Below, piece by piece: positions 8,544 through 16,939 of a stretch of DNA of 64,000 nt. The notes under the pieces are model-generated. The model did no database searches and was not told the DNA's origin. It worked only from the letters and a program-made list of their open reading frames with translations. The DNA lies in NCBI RefSeq assembly GCF_025465275.1, contig NZ_JAODNK010000072.1, forward strand, positions 62,001 to 126,000. The letters run 5' to 3'. Source of the stretch: Nocardia sp. (GTDB lineage: Bacteria > Actinomycetota > Actinomycetes > Mycobacteriales > Mycobacteriaceae). The position numbers were made by a program, and so were the translations under genes. Positions within the stretch are counted from its first letter, which is position 1. Each line of letters begins with the position of its first letter.

Positions 8544-9035
8544 ATGGGCACCGATGAACAGCCGCGCTGGCTCGACGACGAGGAACAGCAGGCATGGATA
8601 TCGCTGGTCGGCACGCTGATCCGGTTGCCAGCCGCGCTGGACGCGCAGCTGCAGCGGGATGCGGCGATCAACCATTTCGAGTACCAGGTGATGTCCGCGC
8701 TGTCCATGTCGCAGGAGCGGACGCTGCGGATGAGTGTGCTGGCGGCGCTGTGCGGCGGCTCGCTGGCGCGGCTGTCGCAGGCGGTCGGCCGACTCGAGAA
8801 ACGCGGCTGGGTGAGCCGCGCGCCCGACCCGACCGACGGCCGCTACACCTTGGCCACGCTCACCGATGAGGGCTTCGGCAAAGTCGAGGAATCCGCGCCC
8901 GGGCACGTGGAAGCGGTGCGGCGCTACGTCTTCGACCCGCTCACCAAGGCTCAGGTCCAGCAGCTGACCCGGATCGGCCGGCGCATCGGCGACGCCATCG
9001 ATCCCGAAGGGTGTCCGGACAGCCGTCGCCACTGA
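8544..9035 (+). CDS. MarR-family transcriptional regulator
   Basis: A 163-residue winged-helix protein. The recognition-helix region is around residues 61-86 (MSVLAALCGGSLARLSQAVGRLEKRGWV) and the wing is marked by the D-P-T-D-G-R signature at 95-100, followed by LTDEG. Family members usually act as dimeric repressors released by phenolic, lipophilic or redox signals. The gene is divergent from doxX, and the shared promoter carries three phased dyads, which suggests repression of doxX and of itself. The ATG at 8544 follows the last dyad by 12 bp and has no strong ribosome binding site, so the transcript may be nearly leaderless. Confidence 0.88.
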   Translation: MGTDEQPRWLDDEEQQAWISLVGTLIRLPAALDAQLQRDAAINHFEYQVMSALSMSQERTLRMSVLAALCGGSLARLSQAVGRLEKRGWVSRAPDPTDGRYTLATLTDEGFGKVEESAPGHVEAVRRYVFDPLTKAQVQQLTRIGRRIGDAIDPEGCPDSRRH

Positions 9036-9610
9036 CATCGGTTCCCGGTGGCGCACCAGGTATTCGGAGGTGTCGGCCGCCTTTCCCACGAGCGCTGCAC
9101 GCGGACACACGTGGACGAATGCAGCGCAGACCAGCGAATCCACCAGCAGGCCAGGGCAATTGACGCACCCTGTCCTGCGGTGTACGAATTCCACAGCACC
9201 AGTGTCTATTTCGTCTGCGCGTACGTGGAATCACGTTGTAAACGAACGTATTCCATTGCGCAACACGCAATCTGACTGGTCCGTAGTTTCATAAGCGGGC
9301 GAACTGAACCTTTCGGACACGTCGTTCGGCGCACAAAATCCCGTCGCGGGCAGTAACCTCATTGTCACGTCATCAAATACTGGCATCGATGCCAGTCGGC
9401 GACCGGCACCGTGTGAACGGTTCCTTCAACAGTTGCTCACCAGAGCGTGAGCACATCAAGCACTTCCGGCTGTCCCGCGCTGCATCTCAACGTGGACAGT
9501 CCGAATCGAGTGCGCGCCCACCTACTTCGACGTCCCCACGGTTCCGTTCGGTCACGACGGCACGATTAGCCATGCGCCGACGTCACCAGCAGTACAAATG
9601 CGGAGAATCA
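9036..9610. other. Gene-free stretch before the WS/DGAT remnant
   Basis: I see no credible gene, RNA or strong repeat in this stretch. Short open frames exist on both strands but have no ribosome binding sites, motifs or coding-like codon choice. It separates the MarR gene from the broken acyltransferase and probably belongs to the decayed region. Confidence 0.5.
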
Positions 9611-10125
9611 ATGACCGACTTGGAAACGAACACTGTCGACAATCTCGCTGCAGCGCCTTCCAGTGCGGCGATCGAGCAGGTGCGACCCGACCGCGGGCAC
9701 TGCCTCTCTCATCTCTTTCTGCAAGCGCACGTGGTGACACCAGGTGACCTCATCACCACAAACGATGTGCATGAGGTTGCTCGGCCCAAGGTCATTCCGA
9801 GATCGGTGAACTCGGGACGCCCCAAACAGCTCAGTCCCCTGGACACACAGTTGCTCGACATGGGGACACCCACGACACCGATGCACGTCGGCGCGGTCAT
9901 CATGCTTGCGTCCAACCAGCCGCTCGACATCATGACACTGCGGTGCCTGGTCGCCGATCGCCTCTACCAGGCCGCGCCACTACGCAGGCGACTACAGCGA
10001 GTCCCGCTAGGCCTGGACCGCCCGTATTGGGAGGAATCCTCCTCGATCGACCTGGGGTACCACATCCGGGCCGCGACGCTGCCCAGCGGAGCTACCGACC
10101 GAGACCTCGCAGGTCTCGTGGCCCT
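9611..10125 (+). pseudogene. 5' fragment of a wax ester synthase / diacylglycerol acyltransferase
   Basis: The frame encodes LSPLDTQLLDMGTPTTPMHVG followed by the strand-helix pattern and PYWEE segment typical of the N-terminus of bacterial WS/DGAT (Tgs) enzymes, which make triacylglycerol or wax esters from acyl-CoA. The match stops at GLVA, well before the catalytic HHxxxDG motif, where an IS3-type end (TGACCGGACCCC at 10125) begins. The open frame then runs into the element and stops at 10159. The true start may be the ATG at 9611 (GGAGAA upstream) or a GTG at 9806, which would give a conventional family N-terminus. The product would be inactive. Confidence 0.75.
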
Positions 10126-10890
10126 GACCGGACCCCGTGAATTGGTCCACCGGGTGTGAGAGTCGGTGATCGGTGGATGCAGGTGTCAGCGTATCGGGCT
10201 GGGGTTTGGTATCCCAGCGCGGAATGTCTTCGGCGGTAGTTGTATTCGTCCTTCCAGTCGCTGATCACGACTCTGGCTTGGGTCAGTGACCAGAAGCTGT
10301 TGATGTTGAGGCATTCATCGCGCAGGCGGCCGTTGAACGATTCGATGTAGCCGTTGCGCCAGGGCTGCCCCGGCGGGATGAATGCCAGCCCGACTCGCTC
10401 GTAGGCCCAGTCCCGCATGGCTTCACACGCCAGTTCCGGGCCGTTGTCGCTGTGTAGCGCGCCCGGGTAGCCGCGGTCGGCGGCGAGGCGGTCGAGCTCG
10501 TCGATGAGTCGGTCGGCGGTGATCGACCAGCCCGCCGAGCCATTCTCGGGTGTGCCCATCGACGATCGAGACGATCTTGACTGGGCGCCCGTCCTCGGTC
10601 GCGTCGAACTGAAAGTCGACCGCCCACACTCGATTCGGTGCGTTCGCTCTCGTGTCGGTGGCCGTGGAGGTCCCGATCCGTTTGCGCCGGCGCCGCTGTG
10701 GCACTCGTAGGCCTTCATCGCGCCAAAGTCGTTGGATCTTCTTGTGATTGGTGTTCCAGCCCTCGGCGCGGGCGTCGTGGTACGGGCGACGAAATCCCCA
10801 TCTGGGGTGCGTGCGGGCGTAGTCACGCAGCCAGGCTCGCAGTGCCGCGTCGGGATCCGCCGGTGTTCGCGCGAGTGGTTCGCGGCGTTG
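10126..10890 (-). mobile_element. Remnant of an IS3-family element (orfB transposase, frameshifted)
   Basis: Read on the minus strand, one frame gives the OrfB middle domain (HPRWGFRRPYHDARAEGW, then KKIQRLWRDEGLRVP and AVDFQFD). After about 10540 the match moves to another frame with HSDNGPE, YIESFNGRLRDE and YNYRRRHSALGYQTPA. These contain the three DDE catalytic residues, now split by the frameshift. OrfA and the start of OrfB are missing. One end seems to be at 10125, where TGACCGGACCCC and GGTCCACC resemble an IS3 terminal repeat, and I found no matching repeat at the other side. The element is certainly inactive and interrupts the acyltransferase fragment. Confidence 0.8.
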
Positions 10891-11066
10891 GGCCGGTCGG
10901 GTGTGGCGTCGTGTTCGATGAGCCAGCGGCGCAAGGCCGCGGTGCACAGAGTCATGACCACGTCGTTGACGGTGCCGCCGAAGCCGTTCTTCACTGTGCG
11001 GACCTCGGCCAGCGGGAGCGAGACGAACGCGAACACTCGCTCCGGTGAGTTCGGGCCGTTGAACGA
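10891..11066 (-). pseudogene. Internal fragment of a WS/DGAT acyltransferase, inverted
   Basis: On the minus strand the frame reads FNGPNSPERVFAFVSLPLAE, then VK-x3-GGTVNDVV and ALRRWLIEHDATPDRP. These are hallmark segments of the middle-to-C-terminal part of WS/DGAT enzymes. An in-frame TGA lies just upstream of FNGPN, and downstream the frame runs directly into the transposase remnant. It faces opposite to the 5' fragment at 9611-10125, so the two pieces are either one gene broken by inversion or parts of two paralogues. There is no functional product. Confidence 0.75.
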
Positions 11067-11114
11067 TCAGACCCGGCCGCTGTTGAGGCCTGCTCAGGTG
11101 ACATTTTTCGAAAG

Positions 11115-11399
11115 ATGCTGCCGCACTTGAATGATCTGGTGCCCGTGGAGGTCCTCGGTGACGAGGGTGAGCTGGTGATTGAAGCGGGAGCGGCGGCGGT
11201 CAGTGCACGGTGTCCCGGATGCGCGACTGCTTCGATGCGAGTGCATTCCCGTTATCGTGGGCGGTTGGCCGATATGGCTGTCGCCGACCGGGCATCGGTT
11301 CTGCGGCTGGTGGTTCGCCGGTTCTTCTGCGACTTCTCCGGTTGCGCGGCAAGGACGTTCGCCAAGCATAGTCGAGTTTGCGGAGTGGGCCAAGGGTGA
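11115..11399 (+). pseudogene. Truncated ISL3-family transposase N-terminus
   Basis: About 94 residues match the N-terminal zinc-finger and leader of ISL3-family transposases: LPHLNDLVPVEV at the start, a C-x2-C pair (CPGC), the HSRYRGRLADMAV segment, and RRFFCDFSGCAARTF with the second Cys pair. The DDE catalytic domain that should follow is absent, and a stop occurs after CGVGQG. It sits directly beside the acyltransferase remnant, so this is a second, independent mobile element insertion in the same decayed region. Confidence 0.75.
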
Positions 11400-11930
11400 G
11401 GCGGCGGGGTCAACGATCCGTGGCAGCACCACGGTGGCGTTCTCCGATTCCCTGCGGAGCTGTACAAGGAAGGCGTCCAGACTCCCGTAACGGGCTGTGA
11501 TCTCTACCAGCAACGCAATGCGTTGACGCCCTGGCTCGTCGGGCTCACCGCTGCCATTTGTCCTCCACCGGCTGCTCGAACTTGGACAATCTGTGCCACA
11601 GAGATGTTCGGACGAACACCGGCGGGTAGCGGGGGCGGCGCAGCCTGTTGGGTGCCACCCGCCGGTATGAGAACTGCCGTGATCAGCGATCGGTCCCGCT
11701 TGCAGGCCGGAACCTGGGAGCCGCTCCGGCGGGGCGACCCCGCGAACACCCCGAACACGACGGCTGCCAGCTGGTAGCGGTGCGGCGGCCGAGAGTCCGC
11801 ATCATCCCCCGGGGGAGCTTGCCCTGGTTCTTCCCAATCGACCCGGGCGGAATCTCCCGATCGCTGTCATACCAAACACCCACTCGCATGGTGGCGCGGC
11901 TGGTACCAGGCACGTCGGCAATCACCGCGT
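11400..11930. other. Decayed gene-free stretch
   Basis: No intact gene is visible. A minus-strand frame at 11391-11513 reads ITARYGSLDAFLVQLRRE, which looks like the end of a real protein but cannot be assigned. Other open frames are short and low in information. This probably completes the degraded insertion region between the MarR gene and the acyl-CoA ligase. Confidence 0.45.
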
Positions 11931-13442
11931 CTACAACCGACGCACACGAAGGCTCTGTTTCATGACCTTGCCCGTGGTATTCCGCGGCAAGTCTGGCACC
12001 AGCCGCAACTCACGCGGGAGCTTGTACCGCGCCAGTCTGGCCGCGACGAATTCACGAAGAGCCTCCAGTTCGATCGTAGCGCCTTGTCTGGGCACTACTA
12101 CCGCGACGACCCGTTCACCCCATTCCTCATCGGGTGCGCCGATCACCGCTACGTCGGCGACGTCCGGGTGATCAAAAATCACGCTTTCGACCTCCGCCGG
12201 ATACACATTCTCACCGCCTGTGATGACCATATCCTTCAGGCGATCGCAGATGAAGTAGAAACCGTCCTTATCCCGATAAGCCACGTCGCCCGTTCGAAAC
12301 CATCCGCCGGGCAACTGTGCCTCGGCCGTCGCGTCGGCTCGGTTCCAGTAGCCTGGTGTGACGATGCCGCCGCGGACGCAAAGTTCGCCGGCGACATTTG
12401 ACTCCTCCAAGGGCGCCCCGTCGAACCGAATCAACTTCACCTCGTTCAGCATCCCCGGTGTACCACACGAGCCGAGCTTATCTAGTGCCCATTCAGGCGA
12501 AAGAAAGGTCGCTCCTGTCGATGTTTCAGTCAGACCCCAGCACTGACTGACCGCGATGCCGCGCTCACCGAATATCTGCAGCAGCCGCTCCGGAACTGGC
12601 GCCGCGCCTGCGACCACGAATTCGATCGACGACATATCGGCGTCAGCGAACAACGGCGCTTGTGTTAGGTACAACATCATCGTAGGGACCAAAAATAATG
12701 TCGTCACCTGATAACGAGCCACATCATGCAAGGTTCGGTCCGGATCGAACTGGCGGTGGAGCACGACATGTCCACCTGCCATGAGTAGCGGCAGTAGCAT
12801 AACGCACAGGCCACCAGAATGGAACAATGGCGCCGATGTCAGTGCGGTGTTATCACGGTGGTAGTTCACCGAAAGCATCCAATTGACATTATTTGTGAAC
12901 AGATTACGGTGAGTTAGCACGACACCTTTGGGTTGACCCGTGGTGCCCGATGTATAAAGTATGATTCCCGGCGAGTCGGGTTCTACCGCAACTTCAGAGC
13001 CTTCCGGGTATTTCCTTTTGGTATCGTAAACCGTCCATCCATCCCACCCGAATTCACCTAAGCTTATGCGCACTTTCAGATCGGGATTCGTTTCGATGCC
13101 GTCGAGAATACCGAGGAATGACTCTTCTCCGATGAGCGCCGACGCGCCACAGTCGTCAATAACGAAGGCCAGTTCAGGGCCCGCCGACCGAAAGTTCAAT
13201 GGGACAAATACCGCTCCAAGCCGTGCCGTTGCGAATAATGCGACCACGAAGGAACTGTCGTTCATACCTAAATATGCCACACGATCACCTCGGACCACAT
13301 TCTGTGTCGCAAGGAAGCTTGCGAACCCTTCTATTTCACTCTGAAGGGCGGCATAGGTGAACGTCGAGTTCTCAAAAGTCAGCGCCAGCCTTGCTGCGTC
13401 GCGTTCCGCCCGGAGGCGCAACCATGTTGCCAACCCTAGCAT
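11931..13442 (-). CDS. Long-chain fatty-acid/aryl CoA ligase (FadD-like)
   Basis: A 503-residue ANL-family ligase. YTSGTTGQPKG forms the phosphate loop, GLTETS the adenine-binding motif, GWFRTGDVAYRDKDGF the Asp-containing hinge region, and PRNTTGKVMKQ carries the catalytic lysine near the C-terminus. Full length and all motifs suggest an active acyl-CoA synthetase. Codon use has visibly more A/T in third positions than the surrounding genes (for example around 12640-12960), hinting at a foreign origin. It is followed upstream on the same strand by a flavin monooxygenase and a SnoaL-like protein, suggesting a small oxidation and activation module. The ATG at 13442 has GAGGTTGGAT upstream. Confidence 0.9.
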   Translation of the reverse strand: MLGLATWLRLRAERDAARLALTFENSTFTYAALQSEIEGFASFLATQNVVRGDRVAYLGMNDSSFVVALFATARLGAVFVPLNFRSAGPELAFVIDDCGASALIGEESFLGILDGIETNPDLKVRISLGEFGWDGWTVYDTKRKYPEGSEVAVEPDSPGIILYTSGTTGQPKGVVLTHRNLFTNNVNWMLSVNYHRDNTALTSAPLFHSGGLCVMLLPLLMAGGHVVLHRQFDPDRTLHDVARYQVTTLFLVPTMMLYLTQAPLFADADMSSIEFVVAGAAPVPERLLQIFGERGIAVSQCWGLTETSTGATFLSPEWALDKLGSCGTPGMLNEVKLIRFDGAPLEESNVAGELCVRGGIVTPGYWNRADATAEAQLPGGWFRTGDVAYRDKDGFYFICDRLKDMVITGGENVYPAEVESVIFDHPDVADVAVIGAPDEEWGERVVAVVVPRQGATIELEALREFVAARLARYKLPRELRLVPDLPRNTTGKVMKQSLRVRRL

Positions 13443-13573
13443 TTAATCCAACCTCACGTGCATAATGCCGGTATTGCGACACACACGAAGGCGGTCTGTT
13501 ACCGACTTGGAAATTGACCGTCTCCTCAAGTTCGGCATCTCACTTCCAAATTCAAGTCGCAGGGGTCGCACCG

Positions 13574-15061
13574 TCAAGCACCTGTCGTGCTTCGGTCGGG
13601 GTCGCCGGCTTCGGGGAGAACGGCACCGCCATTGCGATTCTCTGAGTCAGAACTCGCCCGAGGTGCCGTGCCAACGGTCCAACCCGGCCGTTCTGTGGAG
13701 ATTTTTCGACTTGACCGGAAGCCGTCGATCAACCGGTGCCGACGCACATCAATCTCGTGCGGAAGCTGCTGCGCTACCTCTGCCAAAATCTCACGCCGGT
13801 TGACACCCGGAGTACGGAGTGCCCGAATCACTGCTGCGGTCAGCCTCACCGGGTTCAACACATGTTCCACAGGCCGGACCCGGTTGAACGTGTCCGAAAA
13901 CTGTGGCACTTCCGCTGGGTTGTCAGCGAAGCCCGCGATCACAGCCTTCGCCAGCGGGCTCGATGGTGCCGGATTGGTCTCGCGATTACCCCAGTGGTAG
14001 GTCGATATCGTGTCGCGGTCACGGTTCTGTTCCCACTGTCGCAATGCTGCGTCCAACTTCGCCGAATCCTCGATCGTCGTCGCGATCGTCTCGCCGAGCA
14101 GACGGCCGTGCTTGAGTGCATCACGCTGGCCGTTGCCGGTCACCGGATCCTTGAAGTGCCCGGCATCACCAACCAGTGCCCATCCAGGCCCGGACGAGGC
14201 ACGGTAGTACGCGGATAGATCATCGGTTGCGCGCACCGGCGACATATTCGTCGCACCGCCGACGCGGTCACGCCACGCAGCATCTTCAGCCAGCTTGGCG
14301 TTCCACATCCCCTCAGGGTCGGCCCGGAAAGCAGGGATTTCCACAGCATCACACATATGGACCGCTATTGCTCGACCGCGGGGACAGGCGGGCATCATTA
14401 GCGATACCGTCGTGCCGTATCGATAGATGCCGTATTCTTCCTGGGCATCAGGTCCGATCGGGTCATCGAGGTACCGGAAAGCAAATCCTCGACCGTTTTT
14501 CGAACCCCGGTACGGGTCCCACACACCAAGTTCGGCCGCTACCCGCGATTTGCGCCCGTCGGCTCCAACCACCACACGAGCACGCAGCTCATGCAGAGTA
14601 CCCCTTGAGCGATACCGGATTCCGACGGCACGATCGCCATCGGAGATGACCGACTCGAAACCGCATCGCTCGCGAACATCCACACCTGCCGCGCGCGCCG
14701 TGTCGACCATTTGCATGTCCAACAGATCACGAGGAATGCATAGGCCGTAGTCGATCCCAAGGAATGAACGGTACCGTTCGCGGAACCTGATGCCGTCCTC
14801 GTGTATCGCGAGATAGCGGGACTTCGCCGGGTCGAGAGCGAGTACACGGTCGAGCGCACCCAGCAACACCAACTCTTGTATCGCGCTGGGGACCATGGCG
14901 TGGGTGGACATCGTGTCCGATGGGAAGTGTGTTTTGTCAATTGCTACCACCCGCAGACCCGCATGCGCAAGCGGAATCGCAGTTGCGAGTCCAGCGAGGC
15001 GCGCGCCTACGATGACAACATCTACGGTGTCCATGAGCATCCGGTTGTTCTTCGCGGCCAT
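13574..15061 (-). CDS. FAD-dependent monooxygenase / oxidoreductase
   Basis: A 495-residue protein of the aromatic-hydroxylase/geranylgeranyl-reductase-like flavoprotein group. It has an N-terminal beta-alpha-beta dinucleotide fold with GARLAG (19-24, a GxRxxG variant of GxGxxG), a middle VVGADGRKSR (the DG motif contacting FAD and NAD(P)H), and GWALVGDAGHFKDPVTGNG (the GD motif binding the ribityl chain). The start at 15061 is supported by GAGAGGA just upstream, and an in-frame ATG about 10 codons earlier is less likely. It lies between a SnoaL-like protein and an acyl-CoA ligase on the same strand. The substrate is unknown; hydroxylation of a polyketide- or terpenoid-like molecule is a guess from the family. 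Confidence 0.85.
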   Translation of the reverse strand: MAAKNNRMLMDTVDVVIVGARLAGLATAIPLAHAGLRVVAIDKTHFPSDTMSTHAMVPSAIQELVLLGALDRVLALDPAKSRYLAIHEDGIRFRERYRSFLGIDYGLCIPRDLLDMQMVDTARAAGVDVRERCGFESVISDGDRAVGIRYRSRGTLHELRARVVVGADGRKSRVAAELGVWDPYRGSKNGRGFAFRYLDDPIGPDAQEEYGIYRYGTTVSLMMPACPRGRAIAVHMCDAVEIPAFRADPEGMWNAKLAEDAAWRDRVGGATNMSPVRATDDLSAYYRASSGPGWALVGDAGHFKDPVTGNGQRDALKHGRLLGETIATTIEDSAKLDAALRQWEQNRDRDTISTYHWGNRETNPAPSSPLAKAVIAGFADNPAEVPQFSDTFNRVRPVEHVLNPVRLTAAVIRALRTPGVNRREILAEVAQQLPHEIDVRRHRLIDGFRSSRKISTERPGWTVGTAPRASSDSENRNGGAVLPEAGDPDRSTTGA

Positions 15062-15087
15062 CCTACATCCTCTCTCTTCGGCCGAAA

Positions 15088-15522
15088 TCAATTCAGACCG
15101 AGCTGGCGCGCGAAAGAGCCCGCGTCATAATAGGCCGTAACCGACTGTGCTGCCCCTTCCGAATCCACCACCCACACATCGGTCCCATAGATCTCGAAGG
15201 TGTTCCCGGTCGCTTCCCGTCCCGGAGGGAAACCGGTCCCCGAGTCCTTGCCACGCATCACCCATTCATGGGCCACCCGCCGTGATTCGATGTCGAGCAA
15301 CGGCGTTCCAATCATCTCGAAAGTGAGATTCGGAAACGCCGCCCATACGCTCTCGAAGAAGGCCCGCGCTTGCTCAGAACCTGCCAGCGGGGCCGGCAAC
15401 GACGGGTCGGACCAAACGACATGCGTTGCTACAATCTGCATTGCAACGTCTATATCCCGACTATTCCACGCCGCGAAATACCTGGCCGGATAGGAGATCA
15501 TGTTGTCGCCTGCGTCTGCCAT
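15088..15522 (-). CDS. SnoaL-like / NTF2-fold protein
   Basis: A 144-residue protein with the NTF2-like cone fold expected from its size, the YFAAWNSRD opening, the alternating beta strands after residue 60, and the YYD segment near the end. Family members include polyketide cyclases, limonene-epoxide hydrolases and ketosteroid isomerases. The sequence does not show which activity applies. The start ATG at 15522 has a clear AGGAGG. It sits 26 bp ahead of the flavin monooxygenase, so both are likely translated from one message, perhaps acting on the same oxygenated intermediate. Confidence 0.82.
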   Translation of the reverse strand: MADAGDNMISYPARYFAAWNSRDIDVAMQIVATHVVWSDPSLPAPLAGSEQARAFFESVWAAFPNLTFEMIGTPLLDIESRRVAHEWVMRGKDSGTGFPPGREATGNTFEIYGTDVWVVDSEGAAQSVTAYYDAGSFARQLGLN

Positions 15523-16193
15523 AGGTGCCTCCTGATTATTTTCAAAACGAACGAAGTCCTTTTATGTGCGATCACCGAACCGCGTAAACCGATCCGACAG
15601 GCATAAGCTGGATAAGTTCATTTCTGAGCATGAGGTACAAGTCCCAGATTCGAATCACCCTGGGTGGTGAAGCGGCCTACCCACCAGGGGGATACTGCCG
15701 ACTAGGACCGCTCGCGCGCCACCTCCGCTCGCACCTGGCCCGCGACGCTGACACGCCCGCACGAAGGTCGAACGTCGAGGAAACCGACAGCCTCGCGCCA
15801 ACGAGACGTTGCTGTCCGTCGGCGCCACATATATCGGAAGGCCTCCAACTCCTGCTGTCCGCCAACTGATCGAGCGGATGCTCCTCCGACTGGGGCTCCT
15901 CGCTCGATGATCTCCCGCGTGCGAACCGCCTAACAGACGCCGCGAAGACGGAGCATTAGCGACTGTGGTCATCGACAGGCAATGCCGTAGCGAATGATTT
16001 CGCCATGAGACCGGAACCTGTCAAGTCACATAAGAAAGCGGGGTGCTGCGGAAGATCGGAACAGCGATCGGGTCGGAAGCAGTATCGCTGTAGATCGCAG
16101 ACAAGTCAGCCTAGTGCACCCAAGTTGATCGGCGACGACACGCTGAGCCGGCGCGCAATGCCGGACGTGATGAACAAATGAATTTATTCGATG
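15523..16193. other. Gene-free stretch of about 670 bp
   Basis: No gene could be supported on either strand. A tRNA T-loop-like string, GATTCGAATC at about 15646-15656, is flanked by imperfect CCCAG and CTGGG arms, but the rest of a tRNA is missing. The stretch probably contains the promoter for the SnoaL-monooxygenase-ligase run and some degraded DNA. Confidence 0.45.
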
Positions 16194-16508
16194 CTATTGA
16201 GGCGGAACGACAACCCGCATCCCATCCAGCTCTTCCGTCACCGTAACTTGACAGGCAAGCCTGGAGTCTTCACAGTACTCGTCCATGAACTCGAGTAAGT
16301 CGTTCTCATCGACAGAACGCTCTGAAACATATCCGTGCCATTTGTGGGCGATGTGGACATGGCACGTGCCACACGAAACTTCACCACCGCATTCTCCTAT
16401 AATTCCAGGAACATTATTTCTCACAGAACCCTGCATCAGAGACTGCCCGATTTCAACATCGACCGTAATCTCGTCGCTGTGGGGTGTGACATAGACTATT
16501 TTTGGCAC
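16194..16508 (-). CDS. [2Fe-2S] ferredoxin, adrenodoxin type
   Basis: A 104-residue electron carrier with the vertebrate/bacterial P450-redoxin cysteine pattern C-x5-C-x2-C-x36-C at Cys40, 46, 49 and 86, which coordinates one [2Fe-2S] cluster. It probably shuttles electrons from an FAD reductase to a P450 or similar oxygenase. No reductase or P450 lies next to it; the nearest set is the operon at 21-24 kb, which has its own ferredoxin (22693-23010) of the same layout. The GTG start has GGAAGGTAAG upstream. A/T-rich codon choice (AAA, ATA) contrasts with the second ferredoxin and suggests separate ancestry. Confidence 0.9.
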   Translation of the reverse strand: MPKIVYVTPHSDEITVDVEIGQSLMQGSVRNNVPGIIGECGGEVSCGTCHVHIAHKWHGYVSERSVDENDLLEFMDEYCEDSRLACQVTVTEELDGMRVVVPPQ

Positions 16509-16939
16509 GACTTACCTTCCGTCCGCAGCTACATATTTCCTACATCCGAGGAAAGTGTCCTGCATCTGCATACGATTCACATCCCCCCTGTGAGGGACAT
16601 CCTCCCCCAACTCGAGGTACATACGTGCACAACCACGGCACTTGGAGGTGCAACAGAATCGCTTTTTGATGGAGAGATACGAATTGCACAAAACTGCGGC
16701 GACGACCCTGGATTGCCCCTTAACAGCCGAATCAATCGCTGACGAGCTAAGTCATGTCTCGGGAGCTGCATTCTTCGATCATGCGGGTGCATCAACATGG
16801 CGCGACCAGCTCCCGCGGTGGCGACGGTACTGCCGGACAGGCCGGTGACTCACCGATGATGCCCCTCGTGCTAAACGCCATCGCCCCGACTGGTCGGTGA
16901 CCCGCCGCGGCAGCCTGAGAAGATTCTCGCCGACAAGCG
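16509..16939. other. Region between DUF445 and ferredoxin genes
   Basis: About 430 bp with no large gene. It contains only the candidate small Cys-rich frame at 16512-16691. The part above 16700 shows nothing I can support, and a 68-codon plus-strand frame there is antisense to the small frame and is treated as chance. Confidence 0.4.
16512..16691 (-). CDS. Possible 59-aa Cys-rich small protein ahead of the ferredoxin
   Basis: A small minus-strand frame encodes a peptide with six cysteines, including FCCTSKCRGC, and ends in RKYVAADGR. Its TAA lies three bases before the ferredoxin GTG, and the ferredoxin ribosome binding site (GGAAGG) forms its last codons, which would couple the two. The only start is TTG at 16691, without a clear ribosome binding site, so it may instead be the tail of a decayed gene. 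Codon composition matches that of the ferredoxin. The C-C-x3-C-x2-C core could bind metal, but I know no matching family. Confidence 0.3.
   Translation of the reverse strand: MCNSYLSIKKRFCCTSKCRGCARMYLELGEDVPHRGDVNRMQMQDTFLGCRKYVAADGR

Noticed and set aside
9362..9610. Upstream extension of the WS/DGAT fragment
   Set aside because: The added 83 codons show no family similarity, and better starts exist at 9611 and 9806.
11523..11925. Short open frames on both strands in the decayed region
   Set aside because: No start signals or motifs; probably fragments of degraded mobile DNA.
15640..15680. tRNA T-loop-like string with a GATTCGAATC core, possible attachment site
   Set aside because: The stem is imperfect and no acceptor, D-arm or anticodon-arm sequence lies at the right distance; no integrase is nearby.
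16642..16848. 68-codon plus-strand frame between ferredoxin and DUF445 genes
   Set aside because: It is antisense to the candidate Cys-rich frame, has no ribosome binding site and resembles no known protein.
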